Made by a program: the position numbers and the translations under genes. A stretch of 64,000 bases of DNA from Bacillus tianshenii (GTDB taxonomy: Bacteria; Bacillota; Bacilli; Bacillales; Bacillaceae_N). Positions within the stretch are counted from its first letter, which is position 1, and each line of letters begins with the position of its first letter. Positions 40,678 through 51,122 of this stretch are shown here, in pieces. The stretch covers positions 2,298,115 through 2,362,114 of the forward strand of contig CP129018.1 in the NCBI GenBank assembly GCA_020524525.2, given 5' to 3'. The notes under the pieces were generated by a model. The model saw only the letters and a list, made by a program, of their open reading frames with translations, did no database searches and was not told the origin of the DNA.

Positions 40678-42936
40678 CTATACTTGTGCTTCTGGTTCGT
40701 TATCTTTTTTCTTTTCTTTGTGGATTGGTTTGAAGCCATTTTTCTTCAGCTGCTTATACTTCCATTTCAGCCAAAGCTGAGATGCGATAAATAGTGAAGA
40801 ATAAGTTCCGGCTACAAGTCCGATTAACAGGGCAATTGAGAAGCTACGGATTGATTCACTACCGAAGATTAATAACGCACCTGCTGCAAAGATAACAGTA
40901 ATAACCGTGTTAATTGAACGAGATAATGTTTGGACTAAACTTTTGTTTACGACATCTGCTAAGTCTTCATAGGACTTGATACGCTTTTTCAGCTTCATGT
41001 TTTCACGAATTCGGTCAAACGTAACAATCGTATCGTTAATCGAATAACCAACAATCGTTAACACAGCGGCAATGAAGGTAATATTTACTTCTAATCGTAA
41101 CAGGCTAAATGCCGCAATGATGAAGAATGCGTCATGCAGTAAGGCAACGATTGCTGCCAGCGCGTAATAAATTTCAAAGCGAATTGTTACATACAGAATA
41201 ATACCAACCGAAGCAATCATTACTGCGATAAAGGCGTTGCGTGCCAGCTCTTTACCAACAGTAGGTGAAACCGTACTTACACTCGGTTCAGCTCCGTATT
41301 GTTTATCAAAATAGGTTTTTAATTGCGCAATTTCACCTTTATCAAGTACACCGATAAAGCGTGCTACTCCGATTTCATTGTTATTTCCTGAAAGCACAAC
41401 TTCATCTGGCTCTAAGCCAAGCTGTTTGAAGTCTGACTCTAATTTCTGTGCTTGTAAAGGTTCGTTGGATACGACTTCAACACGTGTCCCACTTGCAAAA
41501 TCAATTCCTAAGTTCAAGCCCATTGTTCCAAGCAGACCGACACCAAGAACGACCATTGCAATTGAGAACATGAAGTATTTCTTTGTATGCTTGACAAGGT
41601 TTAAATTCTTGAAGCGTTCACTAATTGGGACACCTTCTTCAACATCAGCAATGTCATGAATTTCATCCTTCTTAACATTGAAGAAGCCAGGCTTACCGTT
41701 GAAGAAACGGCTGTTGACCCATAGACCAAGCAATAAGCGCGTTCCATATACAGCGGTAATGAAGCTGACGAGGATACTGATGATGAGCATCGTCGCAAAC
41801 CCTTTTACAGAGCTTGTCCCATACATAAAGAGAACAGACGCCGCGAGAATTGTTGTAATGTTTGCATCCAAAATTGTTGAAAGTGAGTTTCGATTCCCTG
41901 CACGGAATGCCGACATGATCGACTTTCCAACTTTTATTTCTTCTCTAATCCGCTCATATGTAATGATATTGGCGTCAACGGCCATACCAACACCGAGGAT
42001 AAGAGCTGCAATTCCCGGCAATGTTAGAACCGCATTCATCCAATCAAAAACCTGTAAGATTAAGAAGATATAGACAGACAATGTGACCATTGCGATGAAT
42101 CCAGGGAAACGGTAATAGAAAAGCATATATAAGAAAATAATCGCAACACCAATGATACCGGCAAATGTCGTTTTTTCTAGTGCTTTTTCCCCAAATTGTG
42201 CCCCAACTGATGTTGAATAGATTTCATTCAACTTCACTGGCAGTGCACCCGCATTCAATAAGTCAGCAAGCTGCTTTGCATCTTCTACAGTAAAATTCCC
42301 AGAAATCATGACGTTTTTCGTGTTCAATACTTCATTAACACTAGCTACAGAAATGATGTTCTGATTGTCCGGGTTTTTCTGATATGAATCGCCCTCTTGA
42401 TAATCCAACCATGTCACCATATAATTGTTCGGCGCTAAGGATAAGACATGCTTTGTCGCTTCTGCGAACTCCTTTGCATCCTTTAACGTAAGCGTAACGA
42501 TCGGTTGGTTTTGGTCGTTAAACGACTGTGCTGCTCCACCTTCAACGAGATCAGCCCCATCTAATAACAGCTTATCGTTCACATCACGAAATGAAATGTT
42601 TGCTTGAGTGGAAAGAATGTCCCTTGCTTCATTCTGATTCTCGACTCCTGCTAACTGTACACGTATTCGGTTGTCGCCTTCAATCTGAATATTCGGCTCG
42701 CTCACACCAAGTACGTTTACACGTTCATTTAACGCACTTACTGTACTAACAAGGGTTTCCTTGTCAATTGTTTGCCCTTCTTCTGCAGGCTCAACTTCAT
42801 ATAAAACCTCGAAACCACCCTGCAAGTCCAAACCGAGCTTAATGTCTTTTGCAATACCTTCTATGGTCGTCCCTATTGTTCCAGCAAGCAAAAGAACAAT
42901 AAGAAAAAAGGCTACAATCCGCCCTTTCTTCACCAT
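40678..42936 (-). CDS. secDF: Fused protein-export membrane protein SecDF
   Basis: RND-family accessory of the Sec translocon that uses the proton motive force. 752 residues with SecD and SecF halves in one chain, as in B. subtilis. Twelve transmembrane helices are expected. The SecD half has DIKLGLDLQGGFEVLYEV and GVGMAVDANIITYERIREE; the SecF half has LGIDFASGTRVEV and YSINDTIVTFDRIREN. A strong promoter lies upstream. Confidence 0.97.
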   Translation of the reverse strand: MVKKGRIVAFFLIVLLLAGTIGTTIEGIAKDIKLGLDLQGGFEVLYEVEPAEEGQTIDKETLVSTVSALNERVNVLGVSEPNIQIEGDNRIRVQLAGVENQNEARDILSTQANISFRDVNDKLLLDGADLVEGGAAQSFNDQNQPIVTLTLKDAKEFAEATKHVLSLAPNNYMVTWLDYQEGDSYQKNPDNQNIISVASVNEVLNTKNVMISGNFTVEDAKQLADLLNAGALPVKLNEIYSTSVGAQFGEKALEKTTFAGIIGVAIIFLYMLFYYRFPGFIAMVTLSVYIFLILQVFDWMNAVLTLPGIAALILGVGMAVDANIITYERIREEIKVGKSIMSAFRAGNRNSLSTILDANITTILAASVLFMYGTSSVKGFATMLIISILVSFITAVYGTRLLLGLWVNSRFFNGKPGFFNVKKDEIHDIADVEEGVPISERFKNLNLVKHTKKYFMFSIAMVVLGVGLLGTMGLNLGIDFASGTRVEVVSNEPLQAQKLESDFKQLGLEPDEVVLSGNNNEIGVARFIGVLDKGEIAQLKTYFDKQYGAEPSVSTVSPTVGKELARNAFIAVMIASVGIILYVTIRFEIYYALAAIVALLHDAFFIIAAFSLLRLEVNITFIAAVLTIVGYSINDTIVTFDRIRENMKLKKRIKSYEDLADVVNKSLVQTLSRSINTVITVIFAAGALLIFGSESIRSFSIALLIGLVAGTYSSLFIASQLWLKWKYKQLKKNGFKPIHKEKKKDNEPEAQV

Positions 42937-43025
42937 GACAGTGTTCCTCCTTCATATCCCTACATCTAAATAAATCAGCATATCACAAGTTTTGTCGAAC
43001 CTTTAAATAAAATGCCAATATCCCC

Positions 43026-43055
43026 ATTATAGAGAAATTTGTTTTTGAATGTCAA
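43026..43055 (-). promoter_or_regulatory. Promoter of secDF
   Basis: TTGACA at 43050-43055 and TATAAT at 43026-43031 with an 18-bp spacer on the minus strand, about 90 bp upstream of the secDF ATG. The leader in between shows no obvious fold. Confidence 0.8.
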
Positions 43056-43094
43056 TTTTCCGAATAATTGTACAGTCAACAAGAGCTGAGCAGT

Positions 43095-43442
43095 TTAAGA
43101 AGGATTTTCCTCATTAGCTGGCGGTTCCTCTTCAGGAGCCACATCACTCTTCTGCTTTTGCTCAAAATCTGCAAACCAGTCTTGATCATTTCGGTAAGAC
43201 TCTTGCGTTAAGTAATTCATATAATCATGCGGTGATAATGATAAAACATCACTCACCACTTGATGAAGACGCAGCTGTTCATTTTTGTGCCAGCGCTTCT
43301 TCTTTAAACAGCTCCACACGTTATCCGCTGTCGCTCGTGTATAGCCAAGGTAATGTAATTCATCTACTTTACTTTTTATCGCAGGTTGAACTTGGTGTCG
43401 ATATGTATCAACAGAATGCGGTTCAAACAATTCTTCACTCAC
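43095..43442 (-). CDS. comN: Post-transcriptional regulator ComN
   Basis: A 115-residue protein of the family known in B. subtilis (yrzD) for acting on comE mRNA and being recruited to the division site by DivIVA. The conserved core is VDELHYLGYTRATADNVWSCL and KKKRWHKNEQLRLHQVVSDVLSL, ending at MNYLTQESY. The acidic Pro/Glu-rich tail is variable. Start is GTG with GGAGG upstream. Placement upstream of secDF matches B. subtilis. Confidence 0.88.
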   Translation of the reverse strand: MSEELFEPHSVDTYRHQVQPAIKSKVDELHYLGYTRATADNVWSCLKKKRWHKNEQLRLHQVVSDVLSLSPHDYMNYLTQESYRNDQDWFADFEQKQKSDVAPEEEPPANEENPS

Positions 43443-43461
43443 GTGTAAAACCTCCGCTCAT

Positions 43462-43950
43462 TTAGAAAATTGAATACGATAAAATTCCAATCCCGAGGCC
43501 TGCAATAATAACACCTGTTGTAATCGCAATTAATGCGTAACGAAAGCCAATTGCAAAAATAGAAGCCGCCACACATGCACTGTATGCACCTGTTGTTGGC
43601 AACGGTACCGCTGTAAAGAGGATGAGCCCAATTGCTCCATACTTCTCGACATTTCCACTTTTCTTCAGTGTGCGGTGATAAAGCCAATCATACATTTTTT
43701 CATACCATTTAAAGCGCATAAGCCAGTTACTAAGCGGCTGAAATAATAATAATAACGGAATAATCGGTAGAAAATTGCCAAACACACTTAGAAAAAACGA
43801 CTTCCAAAACGAAAACTCAAATGTGGCATATGCCAATGGAAGTCCGCCTCTCAGCTCCAGTATCGGCATCGCTGATACGAGGATGACAATTAATTCTGGA
43901 GGTAGAAAGCTAAAGTTTTCAACCAAATAATCTACAATTTTCTCTTTCAA
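43462..43950 (-). CDS. Small multidrug export family protein (PF06695-type)
   Basis: A 162-residue membrane protein with four to five helices. The motif LVSAMPILELRGGLPLAYA near residue 25 and LFTAVPLPTTGAYSACVAASIFA are hallmarks of the COG2426/small multi-drug export family; experimental evidence for drug export is thin in general. Start is TTG with AGGAG nine bases before. Convergent head-on with nothing; it is divergent from spoVB, from which 140 bp separate it. Confidence 0.82.
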   Translation of the reverse strand: MKEKIVDYLVENFSFLPPELIVILVSAMPILELRGGLPLAYATFEFSFWKSFFLSVFGNFLPIIPLLLLFQPLSNWLMRFKWYEKMYDWLYHRTLKKSGNVEKYGAIGLILFTAVPLPTTGAYSACVAASIFAIGFRYALIAITTGVIIAGLGIGILSYSIF

Positions 43951-44090
43951 GCAAAAGCACTCCTCTTCTTACTTCGAACATTTTCTTTTTTAAAATATAA
44001 ATGCGGTTCAAGCTTGTCATGCTTGCCCCCCTAATAAGCATATAGATTATTGTAGCGAATATCCATCTTTTTTTGAAGGCAGGGGGAAGC

Positions 44091-45659
44091 ATGACGAAAC
44101 AAACTTTTTTGAAAGGAACGCTTATTTTAATGGCAGCGGGATTGGTTACCCGTTTTCTCGGTTTTGTGAACCGAATTGTCGTCGCCCGGATCATGGGTGA
44201 AGAGGGTGTCGGCTTATATATGATGGCTGTCCCGACATTAATCTTGACAATTACCTTAACACAGCTCGGTCTTCCTGTTGCCATCTCTAAGCTTGTTGCT
44301 GAAGCAGAAATTGCAGGTGACCGAAAGAAGATAAAACGAATCCTCGTTATCTCGCTTGCAACAACCGGGACATTGAGTATTCTGTTTACAACAATGATGA
44401 TGGTGGCTGCTCCAATGCTGTCACGAACACTTTTAACAGATGAACGAACCTTCTTTCCGTTAATGGCAATTGCACCGATTGTACCGATTGTCGCGTTATC
44501 TTCTGTCTTAAGGGGTTATTTTCAAGGGCTGCAAAACATGCGCCCTGTTGCCCTCTCACAGGTGATTGAACAGGTTGTTCGCATCACGCTTGTAGCAGTA
44601 ATGACAAAGATGTTTTTGCCTTATGGCGTGGAATACGCCGCTGCCGGCGCAATGGCCTCGGTTGTTCTTGGTGAATTCGCATCGCTTATTTATATGATTA
44701 CGATGTTTAAGCTTCGCAAACGAATAAAGATTCGCCGCCACTTTTTCTCGCAAATCAAATCTGGCCGTAAGACATTTTCAGAACTGATGAATATCGCTTT
44801 GCCGACAACAGGAAGCCGTTTAATTGGCTCGCTCTCGTATTTCTTTGAGCCAATTGTTGTAGCACAAAGCATGGCACTTGCCGGACTAACTGCTGTCACG
44901 ACGAAGCAGTATGGTGAATTAACAGGCTATGCGCTACCCTTGTTGTTTCTGCCATCATTTATTACCCAGTCATTGTCTGTTTCATTAGTTCCAGCAATCA
45001 GTGAAGCTGCCGCAAGAAAGCAGCACCACCTTGTTGAACACCGTTTAAGGCAGGCACTGCGGCTTTCACTTGTAGCAGGGGGCTTATCTGTTGTTATCAT
45101 GTACATATTCGCCGAGCCACTTATGCAACTGATGTACAGCCGGACAAGCGGAGCAACCTATGTCCAGCTTATGGCTCCATTCTTCTTATTCTTCTACTTT
45201 CAAGCACCATTACAGGCTGCTCTGCAAGGACTGGACTTAGCAAAGGCGGCAATGATGAACAGCTTAATCGGATCTGTGGTAAAAATCGCCGCCATTTTCG
45301 CTCTTACATCCAGGCCTGAATTCGGGATGATGGGTACGGCGCTTGCGATTGTAATTGGTTTTCTACTTGTGACAATGCTTCACTTCGCAACTATTATAAA
45401 AGCAATTAGCTATACGATTCATGCTAGGGATTACGTCAAGAGTTTGCTTGTCATGGGAATTTCAGGGATTTCTGGACATCTGCTCTATACAAATGCATTT
45501 TCAGAACTTACGATTTTTCCAAAAACAATGCTTGCAATTTTAGGTACGACGCTATGTTATTTCGTATTTCTGCTTGTATTTCGGTTGGTAACAGAGAAAG
45601 AATTAGCTCGAATTCCATTTATCAAGCCGCTAGTTCCCTTGTTTTTCTGGAACAGGTAA
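44091..45659 (+). CDS. spoVB: Stage V sporulation protein B (MOP-family flippase)
   Basis: Membrane protein needed for cortex peptidoglycan synthesis, presumably flipping lipid-linked precursors in the mother cell. 522 residues with about 14 transmembrane helices. The N-terminal LVTRFLGFVNRIVVARIMGEEGVGLY and QLGLPVAISKLVAEAE are typical. The ATG at 44091 follows AGGGGGA closely; 44073 has no site. Divergent from the small export gene, as spoVB is oriented opposite its neighbours in B. subtilis. Confidence 0.93.
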   Translation: MTKQTFLKGTLILMAAGLVTRFLGFVNRIVVARIMGEEGVGLYMMAVPTLILTITLTQLGLPVAISKLVAEAEIAGDRKKIKRILVISLATTGTLSILFTTMMMVAAPMLSRTLLTDERTFFPLMAIAPIVPIVALSSVLRGYFQGLQNMRPVALSQVIEQVVRITLVAVMTKMFLPYGVEYAAAGAMASVVLGEFASLIYMITMFKLRKRIKIRRHFFSQIKSGRKTFSELMNIALPTTGSRLIGSLSYFFEPIVVAQSMALAGLTAVTTKQYGELTGYALPLLFLPSFITQSLSVSLVPAISEAAARKQHHLVEHRLRQALRLSLVAGGLSVVIMYIFAEPLMQLMYSRTSGATYVQLMAPFFLFFYFQAPLQAALQGLDLAKAAMMNSLIGSVVKIAAIFALTSRPEFGMMGTALAIVIGFLLVTMLHFATIIKAISYTIHARDYVKSLLVMGISGISGHLLYTNAFSELTIFPKTMLAILGTTLCYFVFLLVFRLVTEKELARIPFIKPLVPLFFWNR

Positions 45660-45667
45660 ATGAAACC

Positions 45668-45699
45668 AAACGTTTGGAGATGACTCCAAGCGTTTTTTT
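45668..45699 (+). terminator. Terminator after spoVB
   Basis: AAACGTTTGGAG pairs with CTCCAAGCGTTT around ATGA (one G-T), followed by TTTTTTT. Starts 9 bp after the stop codon. Confidence 0.88.
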
Positions 45700-45710
45700 G
45701 TAAACAAAAA

Positions 45711-45736
45711 AGACCACCGGTTCCTCCGTATGGTCT
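45711..45736 (-). terminator. Terminator after the DUF421 gene
   Basis: AGACCA pairs with TGGTCT around a 14-nt loop, then TTTTTTG on the minus strand, just after the DUF421 stop. Confidence 0.65.
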
Positions 45737-45741
45737 AAAAT

Positions 45742-46392
45742 TTATTTATCACGTTTATCAACAAACAGCTGTCCTTTATCATCTAACGTACAGTATGAAA
45801 TATCCTCAACCTTCTCATAGCCTAATTTTCGCAATTCATTTCGCAGCCATACTTGAGAGCGATTCAACAGCACTAAATGGTCATCTTGGACACGGCCATC
45901 CATAATTAATGGGTATGGTGGCACACCGTCACTTCCTTGCTGCTCATCCTTTTCAAACACAGATAATTTTCCTGATGGTTCTAATATTGCAAACTCCACG
46001 TCAGCGACTGATTTAACATCTTTGTCACGCAACTGCACCATTAAGTCATCAAAATTGTAACGCTGCTTTCGCATCTCTACTTCATCAATTGAACCATTGT
46101 TAATAAGAATCGATGGCTTTCCGTCCACTATTTCTCGAAGCTTTTGATTCTTTAACGATAAGTATGCCATCCCAATTTGGATAACCATAAGCACAAGAAT
46201 AGGAAGGATTGTATTCAGAAGAGGTAACTTTGGGTCTTCGATTGAGAGTACAGCCATTTCAGCAATCATAATAAAAATAACGAGATCTAAAATACTTAAT
46301 TCCCCAATTTCACGCTTTCCCATTAGACGAAACACAATAATAATTACAAAATACAGCAGCACTGTTCTGCTGATAATCGTTACAATCTCCAT
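45742..46392 (-). CDS. DUF421/YetF-family membrane protein (YrbG-like)
   Basis: A 216-residue protein: three transmembrane helices in the first 85 residues, with RLMGKREIGELSILDLVIF, the DUF421 signature, then a cytoplasmic DUF421 domain containing GKPSILINNG and LRDKDVKSVADVEFAILEPSG. Function unknown, though relatives are spore-membrane linked in Bacillus. The ATG at 46392 with GAGGTG is preferred to the GTG at 46401. In B. subtilis yrbG also neighbours spoVB. Confidence 0.87.
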   Translation of the reverse strand: MEIVTIISRTVLLYFVIIIVFRLMGKREIGELSILDLVIFIMIAEMAVLSIEDPKLPLLNTILPILVLMVIQIGMAYLSLKNQKLREIVDGKPSILINNGSIDEVEMRKQRYNFDDLMVQLRDKDVKSVADVEFAILEPSGKLSVFEKDEQQGSDGVPPYPLIMDGRVQDDHLVLLNRSQVWLRNELRKLGYEKVEDISYCTLDDKGQLFVDKRDK

Positions 46393-46474
46393 TACCTGCA
46401 CCTCGTTTTGTTTGCATAATCTGTTGTTAGTATTGAACGGGCGCAGATGAAATATGAAAGACGAAGCGTTTTTT

Positions 46475-47764
46475 TTAAATAAAATAAATTAGATAACGAA
46501 TATACAAATAGACGGTTGAAAGAATTAATGAAAAAATAACAACAGGCAGTCCAATTACAAAGAACTCCACAAATTTGATCGGCTGTTTTGCACCAGCTGC
46601 AAGGCCTGCGACAACGACATTTGCTGAAGCACCAATCAATGTTGCATTCCCTCCAAGGCAAGCGCCTAATGCAAGCGCCCACCATAATGGGTCCAAATTA
46701 TTCATGCCGTAATCTTTAAATTCAAGAACCACAGGAATCATCGCGGCAACAAATGGAATGTTATCAACAAACCCCGATAACAGCCCTGAGCTCCATAGAA
46801 TAAACAATGACGTCTTGGCTACATCGCCTTCTGTCTGCAGAATGATACTCCGAGCAATTTCATCGATAATGCCTGTACTTTCTAAGCCTCCGACAAGCAT
46901 AAATAACCCCATAAAGAAAAACAGTGTAACCCACTCAACATCTCTAAGAATATCTTCCACTTCAATATTTCGGTATGTAAGCAGCATTAACAATAATGCG
47001 CCTGCCATCGCAATGCTTGTCAGCTCAATATGCAGCACAGGGTGCAGCACGAACCCAGCAATCGTACAGCACAAGACAAACAATGACTGAAACAAGGTCA
47101 TATCTTTACGTAAATATTCTGCTGCCTGAATATTCATCAGTTCAATCCGTTTCGCTTCTGTCACCTTCAGCTGCTTTCGATAAAACCCTATAAGCGCCAG
47201 CATGACAGAACCAAAAATAATGACTACAATCGGTCCAAGGTTGAGCAGAAAATCATTAAACGTTAAGTCCTCGACAGCTTGGCCAATCATAATATTTGGA
47301 GGGTCACCAATCAGCGTTGCTGTACCCCCTATATTAGAAGCAAGAATTAACACAATTAAATACGGTGTCGACGGAAGGCCAAGTCTAGCAGTCATCGTTA
47401 ATAAAACAGGCGCAAATAATAGCACAGTTGTGACATTATCTAACAATGCAGAACCGACAGCTGTTAACAAGGCCATAACAACGAGCAACGGTATCGCTCT
47501 GCCCCCAACCTTTTGCGCAAGTGTAATCGCAATATACTCGAACACCCCTGTTTTGCTTGTTACCGCAACAAGAATCATCATCGAAAACAACAGTGAAATG
47601 GTATTCCAGTCAATATACTTACCGAATGCGTCATCAAGTGTGTAGATGCCCCCAAGGATCATGAGCAAGCCGCCGGCACCTGCAATTAAGGCACGGTTCC
47701 ACTTTTCTAACACAAGCATGACATAACAGCTGCCAAATATGACAAGCGACATGACCATGTCCAT
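46475..47764 (-). CDS. ArsB/NhaD-type ion transporter (IT superfamily permease)
   Basis: A 429-residue membrane protein with 11-12 helices. The two-fold repeat of the family is visible: GSALLDNVTTVLLFAPVLL with LILASNIGGTATLIGDPPNI in the first half, and SGFVDNIPFVAAMIPVV with LGACLGGNATLIGASANVVV in the second. These match ArsB and NhaD, so arsenite/antimonite or Na+/H+ exchange are possible; no arsR or arsenate genes lie nearby. AAGGAGGG precedes the ATG by eight bases. Confidence 0.85.
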   Translation of the reverse strand: MDMVMSLVIFGSCYVMLVLEKWNRALIAGAGGLLMILGGIYTLDDAFGKYIDWNTISLLFSMMILVAVTSKTGVFEYIAITLAQKVGGRAIPLLVVMALLTAVGSALLDNVTTVLLFAPVLLTMTARLGLPSTPYLIVLILASNIGGTATLIGDPPNIMIGQAVEDLTFNDFLLNLGPIVVIIFGSVMLALIGFYRKQLKVTEAKRIELMNIQAAEYLRKDMTLFQSLFVLCCTIAGFVLHPVLHIELTSIAMAGALLLMLLTYRNIEVEDILRDVEWVTLFFFMGLFMLVGGLESTGIIDEIARSIILQTEGDVAKTSLFILWSSGLLSGFVDNIPFVAAMIPVVLEFKDYGMNNLDPLWWALALGACLGGNATLIGASANVVVAGLAAGAKQPIKFVEFFVIGLPVVIFSLILSTVYLYIRYLIYFI

Positions 47765-47909
47765 TCAGGTAGCCCTCCTTGTCCTTCATTCTCTATATAC
47801 CTATGAAGAAATCCCGGAAAAATCACTCTTCTATTCAACCGCTGACATGCATATGCTTGTATCACACCACTGTATTGAAAATATCGGAACACATCGGGAG
47901 GGAAAAAGA

Positions 47910-48293
47910 ATGGGGAAACATACGTGGATGGCTGTGCTGTACGGCATTATCGCCATTGTCGTTATCGTTCTTGTCTCAAGCATGATCCTGTCATTGCTTC
48001 TTAAAATGACAAACTTAACAGAGCAGTCGCTTGCATGGGTTATTTTAGTTCTTTCATTTTTAGCTTTATTTATTGGCGGATTTATTTCAGGTGGGAAAAA
48101 TAAAGAAAAAGGCTGGCTAACAGGCGCCGGCACTGGAGCACTATTCACAGGGCTCGTCTTTCTTATTCAATACCTCGGTTATCAGTCAGCATTTTCGATG
48201 GAACAAATGCTTTATCACCTCGGCTATATTATGACAGCCGTACTTGGGGGCATTATCGGTGTGAATATGAAAGGTGGAGAAAAGCGAGCTTAA
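47910..48293 (+). CDS. yrzE: TIGR04086-type small membrane protein (YrzE)
   Basis: A 127-residue protein with four transmembrane helices and short loops, SGGKNKEKGWLTGAGTGALFTG being the conserved middle part. Function unknown. The ATG at 47910 has GGGAGGG upstream, while the longer open frame from 47739 lacks a site and runs through the intergenic region. It converges on yajC, the same relation as yrzE and yrbF in B. subtilis. Confidence 0.85.
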   Translation: MGKHTWMAVLYGIIAIVVIVLVSSMILSLLLKMTNLTEQSLAWVILVLSFLALFIGGFISGGKNKEKGWLTGAGTGALFTGLVFLIQYLGYQSAFSMEQMLYHLGYIMTAVLGGIIGVNMKGGEKRA

Positions 48294-48303
48294 GGACCTA
48301 GCC

Positions 48304-48347
48304 ACAAAAAAACACACTTCCCAGTTAATCGGGAGGTGTGTTTTTTT
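48304..48347. terminator. Bidirectional terminator between yrzE and yajC
   Basis: AAAAAACACACTTCCCAG pairs with CGGGAGGTGTGTTTTTT around a short loop, flanked by A7 and T7 runs. Confidence 0.88.
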
Positions 48348-48356
48348 ATGTATGCG

Positions 48357-48617
48357 TTATGCTTTTACAACTTCACGAACCGCATTACGGTCAAACGTTA
48401 AGCGTGAGCCATCACCGCAAAGAATGACAACTGTGTCTTCATCGACCGCATCAATTTTGCCATGAAGGCCGCCAATTGTAATCACGCGATCATTCTTTTG
48501 AATACTTGCCTGCATCTCTTGCACTTGCTTTTGTTTCTTTTGTTGAGGACGAATCAACAAGAAATAAAAAATCGCAAACATTAAAATAATCGGCAATACT
48601 TGTACGAGAAAATCCAT
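48357..48617 (-). CDS. yajC: Preprotein translocase subunit YajC
   Basis: Small accessory of the SecDF-Sec complex. 86 residues: one transmembrane helix (about 5-24), then RPQQKKQKQVQEMQ and a cytoplasmic part with RVITIGGLHGKIDAVDEDTVVI, the YajC signature. Located just downstream of tgt, the order found in many bacteria. AAGGGGTG precedes the ATG. Confidence 0.95.
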   Translation of the reverse strand: MDFLVQVLPIILMFAIFYFLLIRPQQKKQKQVQEMQASIQKNDRVITIGGLHGKIDAVDEDTVVILCGDGSRLTFDRNAVREVVKA

Positions 48618-48698
48618 TTCCTTTCACCCCTTTCAGCTTTTACAATATGAATCTACCCACTCCCGCAAGGAAGCGGCGGGAATGGAGAGGATCTTCAA

Positions 48699-49856
<1,158 letters not shown>

Positions 49857-50900
49857 TTACCCTTCAAGCTGATTCGTAATAAACATCGCATCACCAAAGG
49901 AGAAGAAGCGATACTTCTTCTCAACTGCTTCCTGATAAGCAGCTAAGACATTCTCCCGGCCTGCAAGTGCGCTGACAAGCATAATAAGTGTGGACTTCGG
50001 TAAATGGAAATTCGTAATCATCGCGTCAATTCCTTTGAACTGATAACCCGGATAGATGAAGATATCCGTCCAGCCTGATGCTTCTTTGAATTCACCGTCA
50101 TAGGCAGAGGCGATCGTTTCAAGGGTCCGAGTCGACGTCGTACCAACTGAAATAATCCGGCCGCCTTTTTCACGCACAGTATTCAGCAGTTCTGCAGTTC
50201 CTTTTGTCATTTGATAGAACTCACCGTGCATGTCATGCTCTTCAACGTTCTCCACGCTGACAGGGCGGAATGTACCAAGTCCGACATGAAGTGTAATAAA
50301 TGCCGTGTGCACACCTTTTTCACGAATCGTTTCTAACAATTCTTCCGTAAAATGAAGCCCTGCGGTTGGTGCAGCAGCTGAGCCGCGCTCTCGAGCAAAT
50401 ACAGTTTGATACCTGTCACGGTCATCAAGCTGTTCCTTAATATAAGGCGGAAGCGGCATCTCTCCTAAAGAGTCAAGCACTTCATAAAAAATACCGTCAT
50501 ACATAAACTCAAAGTTACGTCCGCCATGCTCGTTTGAACCAACACACTTTGCCTTTAAACGTCCGTCGCCAAAAGAAATAACCGTACCTTCCTTCACTCG
50601 TTTCGCAGGCTTAACAAGTGTTTCCCACATGTCACCTTCAATTTGCTTTAACAATAATACTTCAATCTTCGCACCCGTTTCTTCTTTCACACCATACAAC
50701 CGAGCCGGAAGCACTTTTGTATCGTTTAAAACGAGGCAATCACCTGGGTTCAAATAATTCAATATTTCTTTAAATGTTTCATGTTTCGTTTGGCCTGTTT
50801 CTTTATCTAATACCATCAGCTTTGATGCTGTTCGGTCCGCAAGCGGTACTTGTGCAATCAATTCTTCTGGTAAATAAAAATCAAATAAATTGACATCCAT
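49857..50900 (-). CDS. queA: S-adenosylmethionine:tRNA ribosyltransferase-isomerase QueA
   Basis: Adds the ribosyl part of SAM to preQ1-tRNA to make epoxyqueuosine. 347 residues, full length. Conserved stretches: [40 protein letters not shown] and [23 protein letters not shown] precedes the ATG. Followed by tgt. Confidence 0.97.
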   Translation of the reverse strand: MDVNLFDFYLPEELIAQVPLADRTASKLMVLDKETGQTKHETFKEILNYLNPGDCLVLNDTKVLPARLYGVKEETGAKIEVLLLKQIEGDMWETLVKPAKRVKEGTVISFGDGRLKAKCVGSNEHGGRNFEFMYDGIFYEVLDSLGEMPLPPYIKEQLDDRDRYQTVFARERGSAAAPTAGLHFTEELLETIREKGVHTAFITLHVGLGTFRPVSVENVEEHDMHGEFYQMTKGTAELLNTVREKGGRIISVGTTSTRTLETIASAYDGEFKEASGWTDIFIYPGYQFKGIDAMITNFHLPKSTLIMLVSALAGRENVLAAYQEAVEKKYRFFSFGDAMFITNQLEG

Positions 50901-50929
50901 AGCTCTATCTCCTTCTTTTGCTTAGCACA

Positions 50930-51122
50930 TTATCGGAAGCGTCCAATGATGTAAAAAATAATCGTTAATACAATACTTGCGATAATGGATAGTGTCAATG
51001 GAAAGTAAAACGTCACATTTCCTTTCTTGAACACAAAGTTGCCTGGCAGCTTGCCAATGAACTGCCATAACAGCCCCGAGAACAACTAACGTAATGCCGA
51101 TACCGATTAAGACTTTGCTCAT
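50930..51122 (-). pseudogene. DUF2905 small membrane protein (YrzS-like), frameshifted in a G4 run
   Basis: From the ATG at 51122 the frame starts [16 protein letters not shown], then goes wrong at GGGG (plus-strand C run 51074-51077). With GGG it reads LLWQFIGKLPGNFVFKKG, VTFYFPLTLSIIASIVLT and IIGRFR, ending at a TAA at 50930-50932: a 63-residue DUF2905 protein with two transmembrane helices. Such a gene lies between queA and ruvB in B. subtilis. As written the frame stays open past the true stop to 50922. Its start touches the ruvB stop. Confidence 0.85.

Noticed and set aside
46475-47764. Arsenic resistance operon
   Set aside because: The permease has ArsB-like repeats, but no arsR, arsC or arsA is nearby and NhaD-like transporters share the fold.
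47739-47909. N-terminal extension of yrzE
   Set aside because: The open frame runs upstream through the intergenic region, but the strong GGGAGGG site and family start are at 47910.
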